Positions 49,704 through 58,180 of a stretch of 64,000 bases of DNA are shown here, one piece after another. A program made the translations under genes and the position numbers. The stretch spans positions 372,001 to 436,000 of the forward strand of contig NZ_CP016286.1 in the NCBI RefSeq assembly GCF_001679785.1, given 5' to 3'. Source of the DNA: Rhizobium leguminosarum (GTDB lineage: Bacteria; Pseudomonadota; Alphaproteobacteria; Rhizobiales; Rhizobiaceae). Within the stretch, counting starts at the first letter, position 1. Each line of letters begins with the position of its first letter. The notes below the pieces were generated by a model that ran no database searches, was not told where the DNA came from, and saw nothing but the letters and a program-made list of their open reading frames with translations.

Positions 49704-51269
49704 TTACCGCTTCAAGCTCCCCAAGATCCCACGCACCAGCGCCCGGCCGACTTGGGTCGCAACCGTGCGCGCCACGCTCTTCATCGCCGCTTCCACCACC
49801 GTTTCGCGCTGATAGCCGGACGTCCGGCCGCGCGATTGGCCGCGGCCCTGGTTGTCGTCGTCATTGCCGCCGCCGAAGCCCGGCAGGTTCCAGCCGGAGG
49901 TCGTGCCGCCCTGCTGCTGTGCTGCTTCTTCCTGCGCTCGCTTGGCGGCCTCGGCGTCGGCCGCCTTCTTTGCCCGCGCCACCAGCATCTCGAAGGCGGA
50001 TTCGCGGTCGACATCCTCGTCATAGACGCCGAGGACCGGGCTTTTGTCCATGATCTGCCGGCGCTCTGCATCGGTCACCGGGCCGACGCGGCCGGAGGGT
50101 GGGCGGATCAGTGTGCGCTCGACGATCGAAGGTGCGCCCTTGGCCTCGAGCGTCGAGACCAGTGCCTCGCCGGTGCCGAGATTGGTGATGACGGTGGCGC
50201 AATCGAAGGCCGGGTTTGCACGGAAGGTATCGGCCGCCGTCCTCACCGCCTTCTGCTCGCGCGGCGAATAGGCGCGAAGCGCATGCTGCGCCCGGTTGCC
50301 GAGCTGGGCGAGCACCGTTTCCGGCACGTCGAGCGGGTTCTGCGTCACGAAGTAGACGCCGACCCCCTTGGAACGGATCAGCCGCACCACCTGCTCGACG
50401 CGTTCGGTCAGCACCTTCGGCGCGTCGTTGAAGAGCAGGTGCGCCTCGTCGAAGAAGAAGACGAGCTTCGGCTTGTCGGGGTCGCCGACCTCGGGCAATT
50501 CCTCGAAGAGCTCGGAAAGCAGCCAGAGCAGGAAGGTGGCGTAAAGCCGCGGGTTCATCATCAGCTTGTCGGCGGCCAGCACCGAGATCTGGCCGTAGCC
50601 ATTATTGTTGGTGCGCATGATGTCGGTGATCTTCAGCGCCGGTTCGCCGAAGAAGTGCTCCGCACCCTGCTGTTCGAGAACGAGCAGTGCCCGCTGGATC
50701 GAGCCGACCGAAGCCTTGGAGATCAGCCCGTATTGGTTGGAAAGTTGGCTGGCGTTCTCGCCCATATAGTTGAGCAGCGAGCTGAAATCCTTGAGGTCGA
50801 GCAATGGCAGCCCGCCCTGGTCGGCGATCTTGAAGGCGATGTTGATGACGCCTTCCTGCGGTTCGGAGGCATCCATCAGGCGGGCGAGCAGCAGCGGTCC
50901 CATCTCGGCGATGGTGGTGCGCACCCGGTGGCCCTTCTCGCCGAACAGATCCCAGAAGATCACCGGAAACTGGTCGAATTCATAGTCGGCAAAGCCGATC
51001 TGCTCGGCGCGCTTCGTCAGGAAGTCCTTGGGCTCGCCCCTGGCGGCGATGCCGGAAAGGTCGCCCTTGATATCGGCCGCAAACACCGGAACGCCGGCCC
51101 GCGAAAAGCCTTCGGCCAGCACCTGCAGAGTCACCGTCTTGCCGGTGCCGGTGGCGCCGGTGACGAGGCCGTGGCGATTGCCGAATTTCAGGTCGAGATA
51201 TTCCGGCTTGTTGATGCTGTCATCGGGATTGCGGCTCGCGCCGATGAAAATCTTGCCTTCCTCGATCAT
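49704..51269 (-). CDS. HerA-like ATPase (DUF853 family)
   Basis: The 521-residue protein is a DUF853 / YjgR-type helicase-like ATPase: Walker A GATGTGKT at 38-45, [13 protein letters not shown], Walker [13 protein letters not shown], and [37 protein letters not shown]. The C-terminal 100 residues are low-complexity and glycine/glutamine-rich ([26 protein letters not shown]), then a basic end. It may act on DNA as a HerA relative, but the family's role is not settled. Start [10 protein letters not shown] at 51269 fits homologues. Confidence 0.88.
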   Translation of the reverse strand: MIEEGKIFIGASRNPDDSINKPEYLDLKFGNRHGLVTGATGTGKTVTLQVLAEGFSRAGVPVFAADIKGDLSGIAARGEPKDFLTKRAEQIGFADYEFDQFPVIFWDLFGEKGHRVRTTIAEMGPLLLARLMDASEPQEGVINIAFKIADQGGLPLLDLKDFSSLLNYMGENASQLSNQYGLISKASVGSIQRALLVLEQQGAEHFFGEPALKITDIMRTNNNGYGQISVLAADKLMMNPRLYATFLLWLLSELFEELPEVGDPDKPKLVFFFDEAHLLFNDAPKVLTERVEQVVRLIRSKGVGVYFVTQNPLDVPETVLAQLGNRAQHALRAYSPREQKAVRTAADTFRANPAFDCATVITNLGTGEALVSTLEAKGAPSIVERTLIRPPSGRVGPVTDAERRQIMDKSPVLGVYDEDVDRESAFEMLVARAKKAADAEAAKRAQEEAAQQQGGTTSGWNLPGFGGGNDDDNQGRGQSRGRTSGYQRETVVEAAMKSVARTVATQVGRALVRGILGSLKR

Positions 51270-51458
51270 TCGGAATGCTCCCTTGGGGCTCTGCCGCCAT
51301 TGTATGAGAAGGCGTGCTTCTGCCGCCTTCATTGAACTATCGTTTCCCTGTTATAAGCAGGCATGCGCATGCGGACAACTGTTTGCATTGAAAGCAAAAC
51401 CGGACAAAGTGTGGCCCGGGGAGGGCCGGCTTGAGTTGTGGTCGAATCTCGATTAACG

Positions 51459-51474
51459 TTGACGTTAACGTCAA
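51459..51474. promoter_or_regulatory. Perfect 16-bp palindrome (MerR-type operator-like)
   Basis: TTGACGTTAACGTCAA is a perfect palindrome 18 bp upstream of the DUF2267-like gene. TTAACG just before it extends the repeat pattern. It resembles LiuR/MerR-type sites (TTNACGTNNACGTNAA). A matching ten bases, TTGACGTTAA, occur again at 52686-52695 between the parD and NUDIX genes. Confidence 0.6.
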
Positions 51475-51492
51475 AAAAACAGGAGGCTGACG

Positions 51493-51885
51493 ATGAATGA
51501 AATTGTGACCCAGATCGCCGATCGCGTGGGTATTGCGCCTGATCTGGCCGAAAAGGCGCTCGGCATGATGCTCGGCTTCCTGCAGCGCGAGGCCGCCGAT
51601 GGTCCGGTTGCCAAGATGATCGAAGCGATCCCCGGCGGCGCCGATCTCGTTGCCCAGTTCAATGGCGAGGGCGCCGGCGGCGGCGGTCTGCTCGGCGGGC
51701 TGATGAGCTCGCTCGGCGGCGGCGGCATCATGGGGCTCGGCCAGCAGCTGATGGGCGAAGGCCTCGGCATGGGCGAGATCACCTCGCTTGCCAAGGAAAC
51801 CATCGCGATCGCCAAGCAATATGCCGGCGAGGAGGTCGTCGACGAGGTCGTAGCTTCCGTCCCGGGTCTCAGCCAGTTCGTCTGA
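51493..51885 (+). CDS. DUF2267-like glycine-rich small protein
   Basis: The 130-residue protein has an N-terminal helical segment (EIVTQIADRVGIAPDLAEKALGMMLGFLQREAADGPVAKMIEAIPG) that resembles DUF2267, then a glycine-rich middle (GAGGGGLLGGLMSSLGGGGIMG) and a helical end (ITSLAKETIAIAKQYAGEEVVDEVV). The function is unknown. ACAGGAGGCTGACG precedes the ATG. A perfect 16-bp palindrome in the promoter region suggests tight control, and a strong hairpin follows the gene. Confidence 0.72.
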   Translation: MNEIVTQIADRVGIAPDLAEKALGMMLGFLQREAADGPVAKMIEAIPGGADLVAQFNGEGAGGGGLLGGLMSSLGGGGIMGLGQQLMGEGLGMGEITSLAKETIAIAKQYAGEEVVDEVVASVPGLSQFV

Positions 51886-51899
51886 GCGACGACGAGAAA

Positions 51900-51926
51900 G
51901 AGCCTTCGCGGCGTTGCCGCGAGGCT
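51900..51926 (+). terminator. Strong hairpin after the DUF2267-like gene
   Basis: GAGCC-T-TCGCGGC and GCCGCGA-GGCTC form a stem of 12 or more pairs with a GTT loop, 14 bases after the stop codon. A weak T-rich stretch (ATATTTGTCTT) follows. It should stop transcription toward the convergent parE gene. Confidence 0.65.
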
Positions 51927-52037
51927 CATCATATTTGTCTTGGTCCCACTTGAAGAGGTGGCCAGTCGGCAGCACGGCAAGCTGAACCTGAGGGGAGCCG
52001 TACCTGCCGTTCATTCGGAAGGGGCTCGCCGGTCTGC

Positions 52038-52352
52038 TCACCGTTGTCGCTCTTCGAGGAGTTCGTCGGTGATATCACGCCCACGCGCAAACACGCCCAA
52101 TATCGTGACGTTATTGCCGCTCACCGAGAACGCCACGCTGACGCTACGCCGATAGCCGATGATCCGGAGGCCGGGAATCCGGCTTTCCCGCACCGTGCCC
52201 CGTTCCGGGAACGTCTCCAGGGCCTCGATGAATGTGATCACCGCGTCGACAAAGTCGCCTGCGATGCCGGTTCCCGCCTCAACGGCGATATCGGCATAGA
52301 GCTTGTCGAGTTCGGCTTCTGCCTTCGGATGGTAGATAATGCGGTAGGCCAT
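52038..52352 (-). CDS. parE: ParE-family toxin
   Basis: The 104-residue protein has the RelE/ParE pattern: YRIIYHPKAEAELDKLYADIA, FVDAVITFIEALETFPERGT, IPGLRIIGYRRSVSVAFSVSGNNVTILGVFARGRDI. The FPERG and RRSVSVAF features favour ParE, whose target is DNA gyrase. It lies 3 bp downstream of its antitoxin on the same strand. It is the third toxin gene in this window. Confidence 0.87.
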   Translation of the reverse strand: MAYRIIYHPKAEAELDKLYADIAVEAGTGIAGDFVDAVITFIEALETFPERGTVRESRIPGLRIIGYRRSVSVAFSVSGNNVTILGVFARGRDITDELLEERQR

Positions 52353-52355
52353 GCC

Positions 52356-52622
52356 CTACTTGGCTTTCGCCGCGTCATTCCGGCGCTTGGTTTCAAAGCG
52401 GGCGCGCACTGTCTCGGCCGGGATGCCGAGGCCCGGCTTGTTCACTAGGTCGTCGTAGCGCGCCGGAATTTCTTCATTGAGCCAGCGCTCGCGGGCCGCC
52501 TCATGATCCTCCAGTAGCCGCAGGCCTGCACGGACAACCTCGCTGGCATTATTGTAGCGGCCGGACTCCAGCTGCTTCCGGACAAATTCTTCATAGTGGT
52601 TCCCGAGCGCAACGTTGGGCAT
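52356..52622 (-). CDS. parD: ParD-family antitoxin
   Basis: The 88-residue protein has the ParD ribbon-helix-helix (MPNVALGNHYEEFVRKQLESGRYNNASEVVRAGLRLLEDHEA) and a C-terminal acidic/basic tail. It would neutralise the adjacent ParE and repress the operon. GAAAGGAAAACC precedes its ATG. A TTGACA (minus strand, 52682-52677) may be the -35 box; the operator is not clear. This pair differs in sequence from the ParDE-like pair at 3379-3956. Confidence 0.87.
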   Translation of the reverse strand: MPNVALGNHYEEFVRKQLESGRYNNASEVVRAGLRLLEDHEAARERWLNEEIPARYDDLVNKPGLGIPAETVRARFETKRRNDAAKAK

Positions 52623-52817
52623 GGTTTTCCTTTCGTTGTCGTCAATATGAAGCTGTCACACCGTGATGGCAATAGATGTCAATCCTTGACGTTAAACGGT
52701 CGCTACCTCCTCCGGTCGTCTGGTGATCGGCGGTATCCGGCCGCGGTGGCCCTGATCGCCTTGCCTTGCAGCCTCCGCCCGCTAATTAACGGCTGCCATT
52801 GGATGGAAGGAGAGCTC

Positions 52818-53273
52818 GTGACCGTCTGGCGCCCATCGCAGCAGATCAGGGTGAAGGTGATCGGCCTCGCCTGGCTGAAAGACCAGTTGCTTGCCGCCGA
52901 GGTGGAGGACGACAGCGGCCGCATCAAGGGCGTTCGCCCGCTCGGCGGCGCCATTGAATTCGGCGAGAGCCGCGGGGAGGCTCTGCACCGCGAATTCAGG
53001 GAGGAACTCGAGACCGATATCCGCATCGTTGGTCCCTGGCATCTGCTTGAAAACATCTACGAGCATCATGGCGCAATCGGTCACGAATACATCTTCGCGG
53101 CCGATATCGAACTGGCCGATGCGTCGCTCTATCAGCGCGAGGAAATCCGCTACTCCGAACTCGACGAGACGGCGGCGACGGCGCGCTGGTTCGGCCGCGA
53201 CGGCCTGCGTGACGCCGGCATCGATCTCTATCCGACAGGTCTCGACAGACTGCTGTCGCGCTGGCGCGATTGA
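52818..53273 (+). CDS. NUDIX hydrolase
   Basis: The 151-residue protein holds the Nudix box GGAIEFGESRGEALHREFREELE near residue 43, with the catalytic EExxE region REFREELE intact. It would cleave a nucleoside diphosphate linked to another group. A GTG start at 52818 is proposed because AAGGAG lies six bases upstream; an in-frame ATG at 52803 lies before that site. The 3' part ends normally. It is divergent from parD. Confidence 0.87.
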   Translation: MTVWRPSQQIRVKVIGLAWLKDQLLAAEVEDDSGRIKGVRPLGGAIEFGESRGEALHREFREELETDIRIVGPWHLLENIYEHHGAIGHEYIFAADIELADASLYQREEIRYSELDETAATARWFGRDGLRDAGIDLYPTGLDRLLSRWRD

Positions 53274-53404
53274 ACCGGAGATCGCCCGCCCTGAGGCGCC
53301 AGATTCCGATCGCCAAACTTTGATCGTCCGCCCCCGCTTCCGGGGGAACAATGAGGTCATCCTGCTGTTTCTGTCGCATCGCTGAAACCATAGGGAATAG
53401 CATC

Positions 53405-53692
53405 ATGCGTATGTTTCTTGCAGCAGCCTCGATCATTCTCCTCGGCTTCGCCGCTCCGGCTTTCTCCCAGGCACTTGCTGATATGGACTCTAGCGGCCGC
53501 TTCGGCGGCATGCCACCCGGCACGGTGCCGGGGGCGGAATCCAATGGCGGACTCATGATTCCGCTCGATCCAGTCGAAACCGGTGATATCACCGTCGTCA
53601 TTCCGTCCGATCGGACCACCTGCCCGCGGCCCGGAACGCGTCAGTACCGCGCGGTAGAGCGCGACGGTACGCTAAGCGACGCCTGCCGCTGA
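53405..53692 (+). CDS. Small exported hypothetical protein
   Basis: The 95-residue protein has a signal peptide (MFLAAASIILLGFAAPAFSQA). The mature part is short, with GMPPGTVPGAESNGGL, IPLDPVETGDITVVIPSD and two cysteines (TTCPRPG, SDACR) that may form a disulfide. No family was recognised. The ATG at 53405 lies just upstream of the signal. It is convergent with the zwf gene. Confidence 0.65.
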   Translation: MRMFLAAASIILLGFAAPAFSQALADMDSSGRFGGMPPGTVPGAESNGGLMIPLDPVETGDITVVIPSDRTTCPRPGTRQYRAVERDGTLSDACR

Positions 53693-53724
53693 CGGGATAG
53701 GCCCAGATCAGAAAGCAGGAACGG

Positions 53725-55233
53725 CTATTTGTCGTTTCCGTGCAGGATGACGCCGAGTTCATGCCACTGCCGTCTGTCGCGCTGGATCAGTTCGTCGGCG
53801 CAGATCGGTCCCATGCTGCCCGGCGCGTAAGCGTCAGGCACGCTCTCATCCATGGCCCAGATATCGAGGAAGGGTTGCACCGCCGCCCATCCGGCCTCGA
53901 TGCCGTCGGCGCGCTGGAACAGCGTCTGGTCGCCGATGAAGAGATCGTAGAGCAGTGATTCATAGCCGGTCGTCTTGGCAATATCGAATTTGTCGGCATA
54001 GCGGAAATCGAGCGAGACCGGCACGGTATCGACCGAAAGCCCCGGCGATTTGATCGAGATTTCCATGCTCATGCCTTCGTCGGGCTGCACCTGGATCACC
54101 AGCCGGTTCGGCGGCAGGCGGCGCTTGACGTCGGTCTCGCGAAACTGCGCGAAGGGCACCGGCTGGAAGGTGATGACGATTTCGGTGTCGCGCGCCGTCA
54201 GCGCCTTGCCGGTCCTGAGATAGAACGGCACGCCGGCCCAGCGCCAGGTATCGGCATAGAGCTTCAGCGCCACGAAAGTCTCGGTCCGGCTGTCGGGCGA
54301 GACGTCCTTGGTATCGCGGTAGGCCGGAAGCACAGCACCGTGGAGCGGGCCTGCGCCATAGGCGCCGCGCACGCCATGCGTCTTGGCCTCTTCCGGCGTA
54401 TAGATGCGCAGCGCCTTCAGCACCTTGCTCTTCTCGTTGCGGATCGCTTCGGCATCGAAGCTGTTCGGCGGCTCCATGGCGATCATCGCCAGCAGTTGGA
54501 AGAGATGGTTCGGCACCATGTCGCGCAGGGCGCCGGTTGCATCGTAGAATTTGCCGCGGCTGCCGACATCGACGATTTCGGCGGCGGTGATCTGCACATG
54601 ATCGATGTAGCGGCTGTTCCACAAAGACTCGATCATCATATTGGCGAAACGCGCTGTCATCAGGTTCTGCACCGTCTCCTTGCCGAGGAAATGGTCGAGC
54701 CGGTAGACTTGGCTTTCCCCAACCTGGGCGAGGATCTGTGCATTGAGCGCCTGCGCCGAGGCGAGATCGGTGCCGAACGGCTTTTCGATGGCGACGCGGC
54801 GAAAGACGCCGTCGCTTTCATTGGTCAGCCCATGGGCGGCAAGTTTCTCGACGATCGTCCCGAAGAAGGATGGCGGCACCGCGAGATAGAAGGCGGCATT
54901 GGCATTCGGCCCCAGCCGCTTGCCGATCTCGACGAAAATATCGTCCCTGGTGAAATCGCCGGACGTATAGGAAATGCGCCGCCGCAGGCTTTCCCAGGCT
55001 TCGTCCTTCACCGTCGGCTCCTCGCCGTGCAGATGGCTCAGGAACGCGTCGAGCCGCCCGCGCAGGAACTCGTCGTCACCAGGCTCGATGCCGATACCGA
55101 GAATGTGGAGATCCTCGCCCACCAGGCGGCTGCGCGTCAGATTGATGATCGCCGGCACCAGCAGGCGGCGCGTCAGGTCTCCCGTGGCGCCGAAGATGAC
55201 GAGAGTGACCGGCGGGGTAGGGGCAGCGTCCAT
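53725..55233 (-). CDS. zwf: Glucose-6-phosphate 1-dehydrogenase
   Basis: The 502-residue enzyme makes 6-phosphogluconolactone and NADPH or NADH at the entry to the Entner-Doudoroff and pentose phosphate pathways. The nucleotide motif IFGATGDLTRRLL is at 13-25, EKPFG near 150 and the catalytic RLDHFLGKE near 175 (RIDHYLGKE in most homologues). The gene stands alone, without pgl or edd neighbours, and could be a second copy beside a zwf-pgl-edd operon elsewhere in the genome. Confidence 0.93.
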   Translation of the reverse strand: MDAAPTPPVTLVIFGATGDLTRRLLVPAIINLTRSRLVGEDLHILGIGIEPGDDEFLRGRLDAFLSHLHGEEPTVKDEAWESLRRRISYTSGDFTRDDIFVEIGKRLGPNANAAFYLAVPPSFFGTIVEKLAAHGLTNESDGVFRRVAIEKPFGTDLASAQALNAQILAQVGESQVYRLDHFLGKETVQNLMTARFANMMIESLWNSRYIDHVQITAAEIVDVGSRGKFYDATGALRDMVPNHLFQLLAMIAMEPPNSFDAEAIRNEKSKVLKALRIYTPEEAKTHGVRGAYGAGPLHGAVLPAYRDTKDVSPDSRTETFVALKLYADTWRWAGVPFYLRTGKALTARDTEIVITFQPVPFAQFRETDVKRRLPPNRLVIQVQPDEGMSMEISIKSPGLSVDTVPVSLDFRYADKFDIAKTTGYESLLYDLFIGDQTLFQRADGIEAGWAAVQPFLDIWAMDESVPDAYAPGSMGPICADELIQRDRRQWHELGVILHGNDK

Positions 55234-55364
55234 GTGTCATCTCCGTGGAATTTGCGGCCGACTATACTGCGCGCCGGCTGTGTCGCAACATAGGCGGCGA
55301 GGGGTAACAGTCATTTGACATGCGGAGTGGCTGACCTCGCGTCACTTTGGTCGGGCGCGGCCGA

Positions 55365-56135
55365 TTACCCTTTCACCGCCACCATGAAGATCCTCGGAAA
55401 CCTGAGCAGCACCCGCCGGTCCGACATCTTCGGATAGGCCTTTTCCAACCGCTCCAGGTAATCGGCCAGGAATGCCTCGCGATGCTTTTCGCCGGCATGG
55501 GCGAGATAGGGCATCAGCCCGGTTCCCTTGACCCATTCGACGATCGCTGCAGCATCCGCCATCGGGTGATTGTAGATGGTGTGCCAGATATCGACGCGCG
55601 CCGCTTTGGCAATCAGCCTGGAGTAATAGGTGGACGACGACGGCAGCGGCTTGCGGCGCACGCTCTTCGCGTCGAAGGCGGATTTCCACGGGCCGGCATG
55701 GGCTGTCTCTTCCATTGCCAGATGCGAGGGCTCGCCGAGATTATCGGGCATCTGCACGGCAAGGACGCCGCCTTCGGAAAGCCCGTCCATCAGCCTCTCG
55801 AAGATGTCGAGGTGATCCGGCAGCCACTGGAAGACCGCATTGGCAAAGAGCAGATCGGCCGGTTCAGTCGGGTGCCAGCTGGCGAGATCAGCCTCGACGA
55901 AGGCTGTGCCCGGTAGCCGTTTGCGTGCCGCCTCCAGCATGTTGATGTCGCTGTCGAGGCCGGAGACGCCGGCAGCCCCATAACGCTCGATGATGAGTTC
56001 GGTGGAATTGCCCGGCCCGCAGCCGAGGTCGATGGCACGACGAAGACTCTGCAGCGGCACCTGCGCCAGAAGATCGCGCGCCGGCCGCGTGCGCTCGTCC
56101 TCGAATTTCACATATTGGCTGGCGGACCATGCCAT
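55365..56135 (-). CDS. tam: Trans-aconitate 2-methyltransferase
   Basis: Tam methylates trans-aconitate with S-adenosylmethionine to remove this inhibitor of aconitase. The 256-residue protein has [23 protein letters not shown] at its start, the SAM motif [14 protein letters not shown] near residue 35, [12 protein letters not shown], and [12 protein letters not shown]. It matches Tam along the whole length. It lies downstream of the CorC/HlyC-like gene on the same strand, 87 bp away. Confidence 0.92.
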   Translation of the reverse strand: MAWSASQYVKFEDERTRPARDLLAQVPLQSLRRAIDLGCGPGNSTELIIERYGAAGVSGLDSDINMLEAARKRLPGTAFVEADLASWHPTEPADLLFANAVFQWLPDHLDIFERLMDGLSEGGVLAVQMPDNLGEPSHLAMEETAHAGPWKSAFDAKSVRRKPLPSSSTYYSRLIAKAARVDIWHTIYNHPMADAAAIVEWVKGTGLMPYLAHAGEKHREAFLADYLERLEKAYPKMSDRRVLLRFPRIFMVAVKG

Positions 56136-56222
56136 GGCGGTACCTCCTGGTGTCGGGCCACGTCTTCCATGCGCATCGTGTCGATGTTGCTGCCGTCGAG
56201 CTTGACGACACCGGCCAAGCCG

Positions 56223-57503
56223 TCACCCTCGATCTTCAGACACAAGTATTTTGTCGACGCGCCTCCCGTCGAGATCGATGACCTCGAAGCGCCATCCACC
56301 TCTCGTGAAGCTCTCCCCCAATTCTGGCAGATGTTTCAGCTCTTCCAACACCAGGCCAGCGACAGTCTGATATTCCAGATCATCATCGAGCCTGAGGTTT
56401 AAGAATTCAGCGAACTCGTCAATTGGCGTCCAGCCCGACACGAGATAAGACCCGTCGTCTCGACGAGCGATGGCTTGCTCATCGACAGGTCCCTCCTGGA
56501 GAGCCCCCATGATTGCTTCCAAAATGTCACCCGACGAGACAATCCCCTCGAAATGGCCGTACTCGTCGAAAACCAGCACCATGTGAACGGGCGATTTCCT
56601 GATTGCTTCGATCACATTGATGGCAGTTGAAAGGTCTGAAACCACTGGGACGTCTTGCGTCAGAGCCTTGATGTCGACAGTGCCGTGTTCGGACATCGCG
56701 TCGTAGAAGTCCTTGACCGGAAGGATACCGATCACCTCGTCCGAACTGCCTTTTCGAACCGGCAACCGCGACCGCTTCGTCCTGTGCAACTGGGTCCGAA
56801 TTTCATCAAGGCTGTCGTCGATATCGATAATTTCGACGTCGCGTCGGGGCGTCATAAGCGCTCGGGCGGTGCGGTCAGCCAGCCGCATGACACCTGATAT
56901 CATCGCGGACTCTTCGCTTTCGATAACTCCAGCCGACTGCGCCTCGGCCAGAACGGTTTTGATCTCTGCGTCAGAGACATTGTCGCCACCTTTTCCTGCC
57001 TGGCCCAAGAGCTTGAGCACAAGATTTCCGGAGGCGTTCAGAAGCCACACGAGTGGCAGCGCGATTTTCGAAAGGACCGCCATGGCTGGTGCGACCTTGG
57101 CCGCAACCGCTTCGGGTTCCCGTAACGCGATCTGCTTTGGAACAAGTTCGCCTATGATCAGCGAAAGATAGGTGATTGCCACCACGACTGAACCTACGCC
57201 AAGGGCATCAGCGGCTGTCGATGACATTCCCTGGGCTTCCAGCCATCCGCTCAGGCGGCCGCCGAGCGTGGCCCCTGAGAAAGCGCCGGATAGAACGCCG
57301 ACCAGCGTGATGCCGATCTGCACCGTAGAGAGAAAACGACCGGGGTTTTCGGCAAGTTTGATCGCTTGAGCTGCACCCTTGCTTCCATTGTCGGAGAGAA
57401 CCTTCAGGCGGGCCGTTCGAGAAGACACGACGGCCAGCTCAGACATGGCGAGCACACCATTCAGGATGGTGAGAAACGCCACAATTCCAATTTCCAGAAA
57501 CAC
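56223..57503 (-). CDS. CorC/HlyC-type membrane protein (DUF21-CBS-CorC)
   Basis: The 426-residue protein has an N-terminal DUF21 membrane domain with about four helices (to about residue 180), a CBS pair (about 205-335) with TPRRDVEIIDIDDS and VFDEYGHFEGIVSSGDILEAIMG, and a C-terminal CorC/HlyC domain (about 345-425). Family members are linked to magnesium or cobalt efflux and are called hemolysin-like by older naming. The DNA seems less GC-rich than its neighbours by eye. Confidence 0.88.
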   Translation of the reverse strand: MFLEIGIVAFLTILNGVLAMSELAVVSSRTARLKVLSDNGSKGAAQAIKLAENPGRFLSTVQIGITLVGVLSGAFSGATLGGRLSGWLEAQGMSSTAADALGVGSVVVAITYLSLIIGELVPKQIALREPEAVAAKVAPAMAVLSKIALPLVWLLNASGNLVLKLLGQAGKGGDNVSDAEIKTVLAEAQSAGVIESEESAMISGVMRLADRTARALMTPRRDVEIIDIDDSLDEIRTQLHRTKRSRLPVRKGSSDEVIGILPVKDFYDAMSEHGTVDIKALTQDVPVVSDLSTAINVIEAIRKSPVHMVLVFDEYGHFEGIVSSGDILEAIMGALQEGPVDEQAIARRDDGSYLVSGWTPIDEFAEFLNLRLDDDLEYQTVAGLVLEELKHLPELGESFTRGGWRFEVIDLDGRRVDKILVSEDRG

Positions 57504-58180
57504 GGGGACCCTATTCGTTGAGGTTGTAATGCCGCATTCGTCAGGCGAAGCGGCGAGGCATTCGAAGGGACGCTCTATATACGCATATACGCATCGCCGA
57601 TCGTCTTTCCATTATCGTGTTGACATCAGTTGAGGTTCCATCAGACCGCTCCTCTGAAGTGAAAGTCAGGGACATCGGTAAAACCGGCAGGCTGCGGCCA
57701 CCCGTCATTGACAATGGGAAGCGGCCCTCTCTGCGGGAGCCTTGACATGCCTGAGGGGAGGCGGAGGTCATCGCACCGTCTACAATGGTCGCCTGCTTCC
57801 TCGGCCGGGAGATCCCGGTTGGAAGGGGCGGAGCTTGTACTGGATGGGTCGCTGTCAGGCATGTCGCAATTTTGACGGTGAAACAGTGCCGACGCAAGAG
57901 GCGCCGGGGGAAAATCCTTATAGCGTCTTGATGTGACAGTTTCGCCAACGGCAGCAGCACCGCATTTGCGCGTCTTAAAAGAGGCGCAGCAGGCTACCCA
58001 GTCATAAGTAAAGCTGGCGCAATACACCGTAAATTAACAGCCGCTCCGTATTTCTTTAAATTGCGAACGATTTCCGCGACGTGCAGGCACGTCTTGAAAT
58101 CAGTTCTCGGTCAGGGGGAAGCCGGGACGGAATAGATCGGTGCGCGATCGACGACCTACCCGCTCGAGGAGGTTAAGCGC
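57504..58180. other. Long intergenic region without a supported gene; upstream region of the chemoreceptor
   Basis: This 677-bp stretch has no open frame with both a credible start and family resemblance. It has TATACGCATATACGCAT near 57579, a hairpin-like GCGCGTCTT/AAGAGGCGC near 57967-57986, and the palindrome GACGTGC-AG-GCACGTC at 58078-58093, about 88 bp before the chemoreceptor start. The last may be an operator. The composition is mixed, which suggests decayed sequence. Confidence 0.5.

Noticed and set aside
56108..56299. 63-codon frame after the CorC-like gene containing [14 protein letters not shown]
   Set aside because: It overlaps the end of the CorC-like gene in another frame and the start of tam; nothing supports translation.
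57541..57960. Open frames in the 57.5-58.2 kb gap (139 and 64 codons)
   Set aside because: They lack ribosome-binding sites and family resemblance, and residue content looks random.
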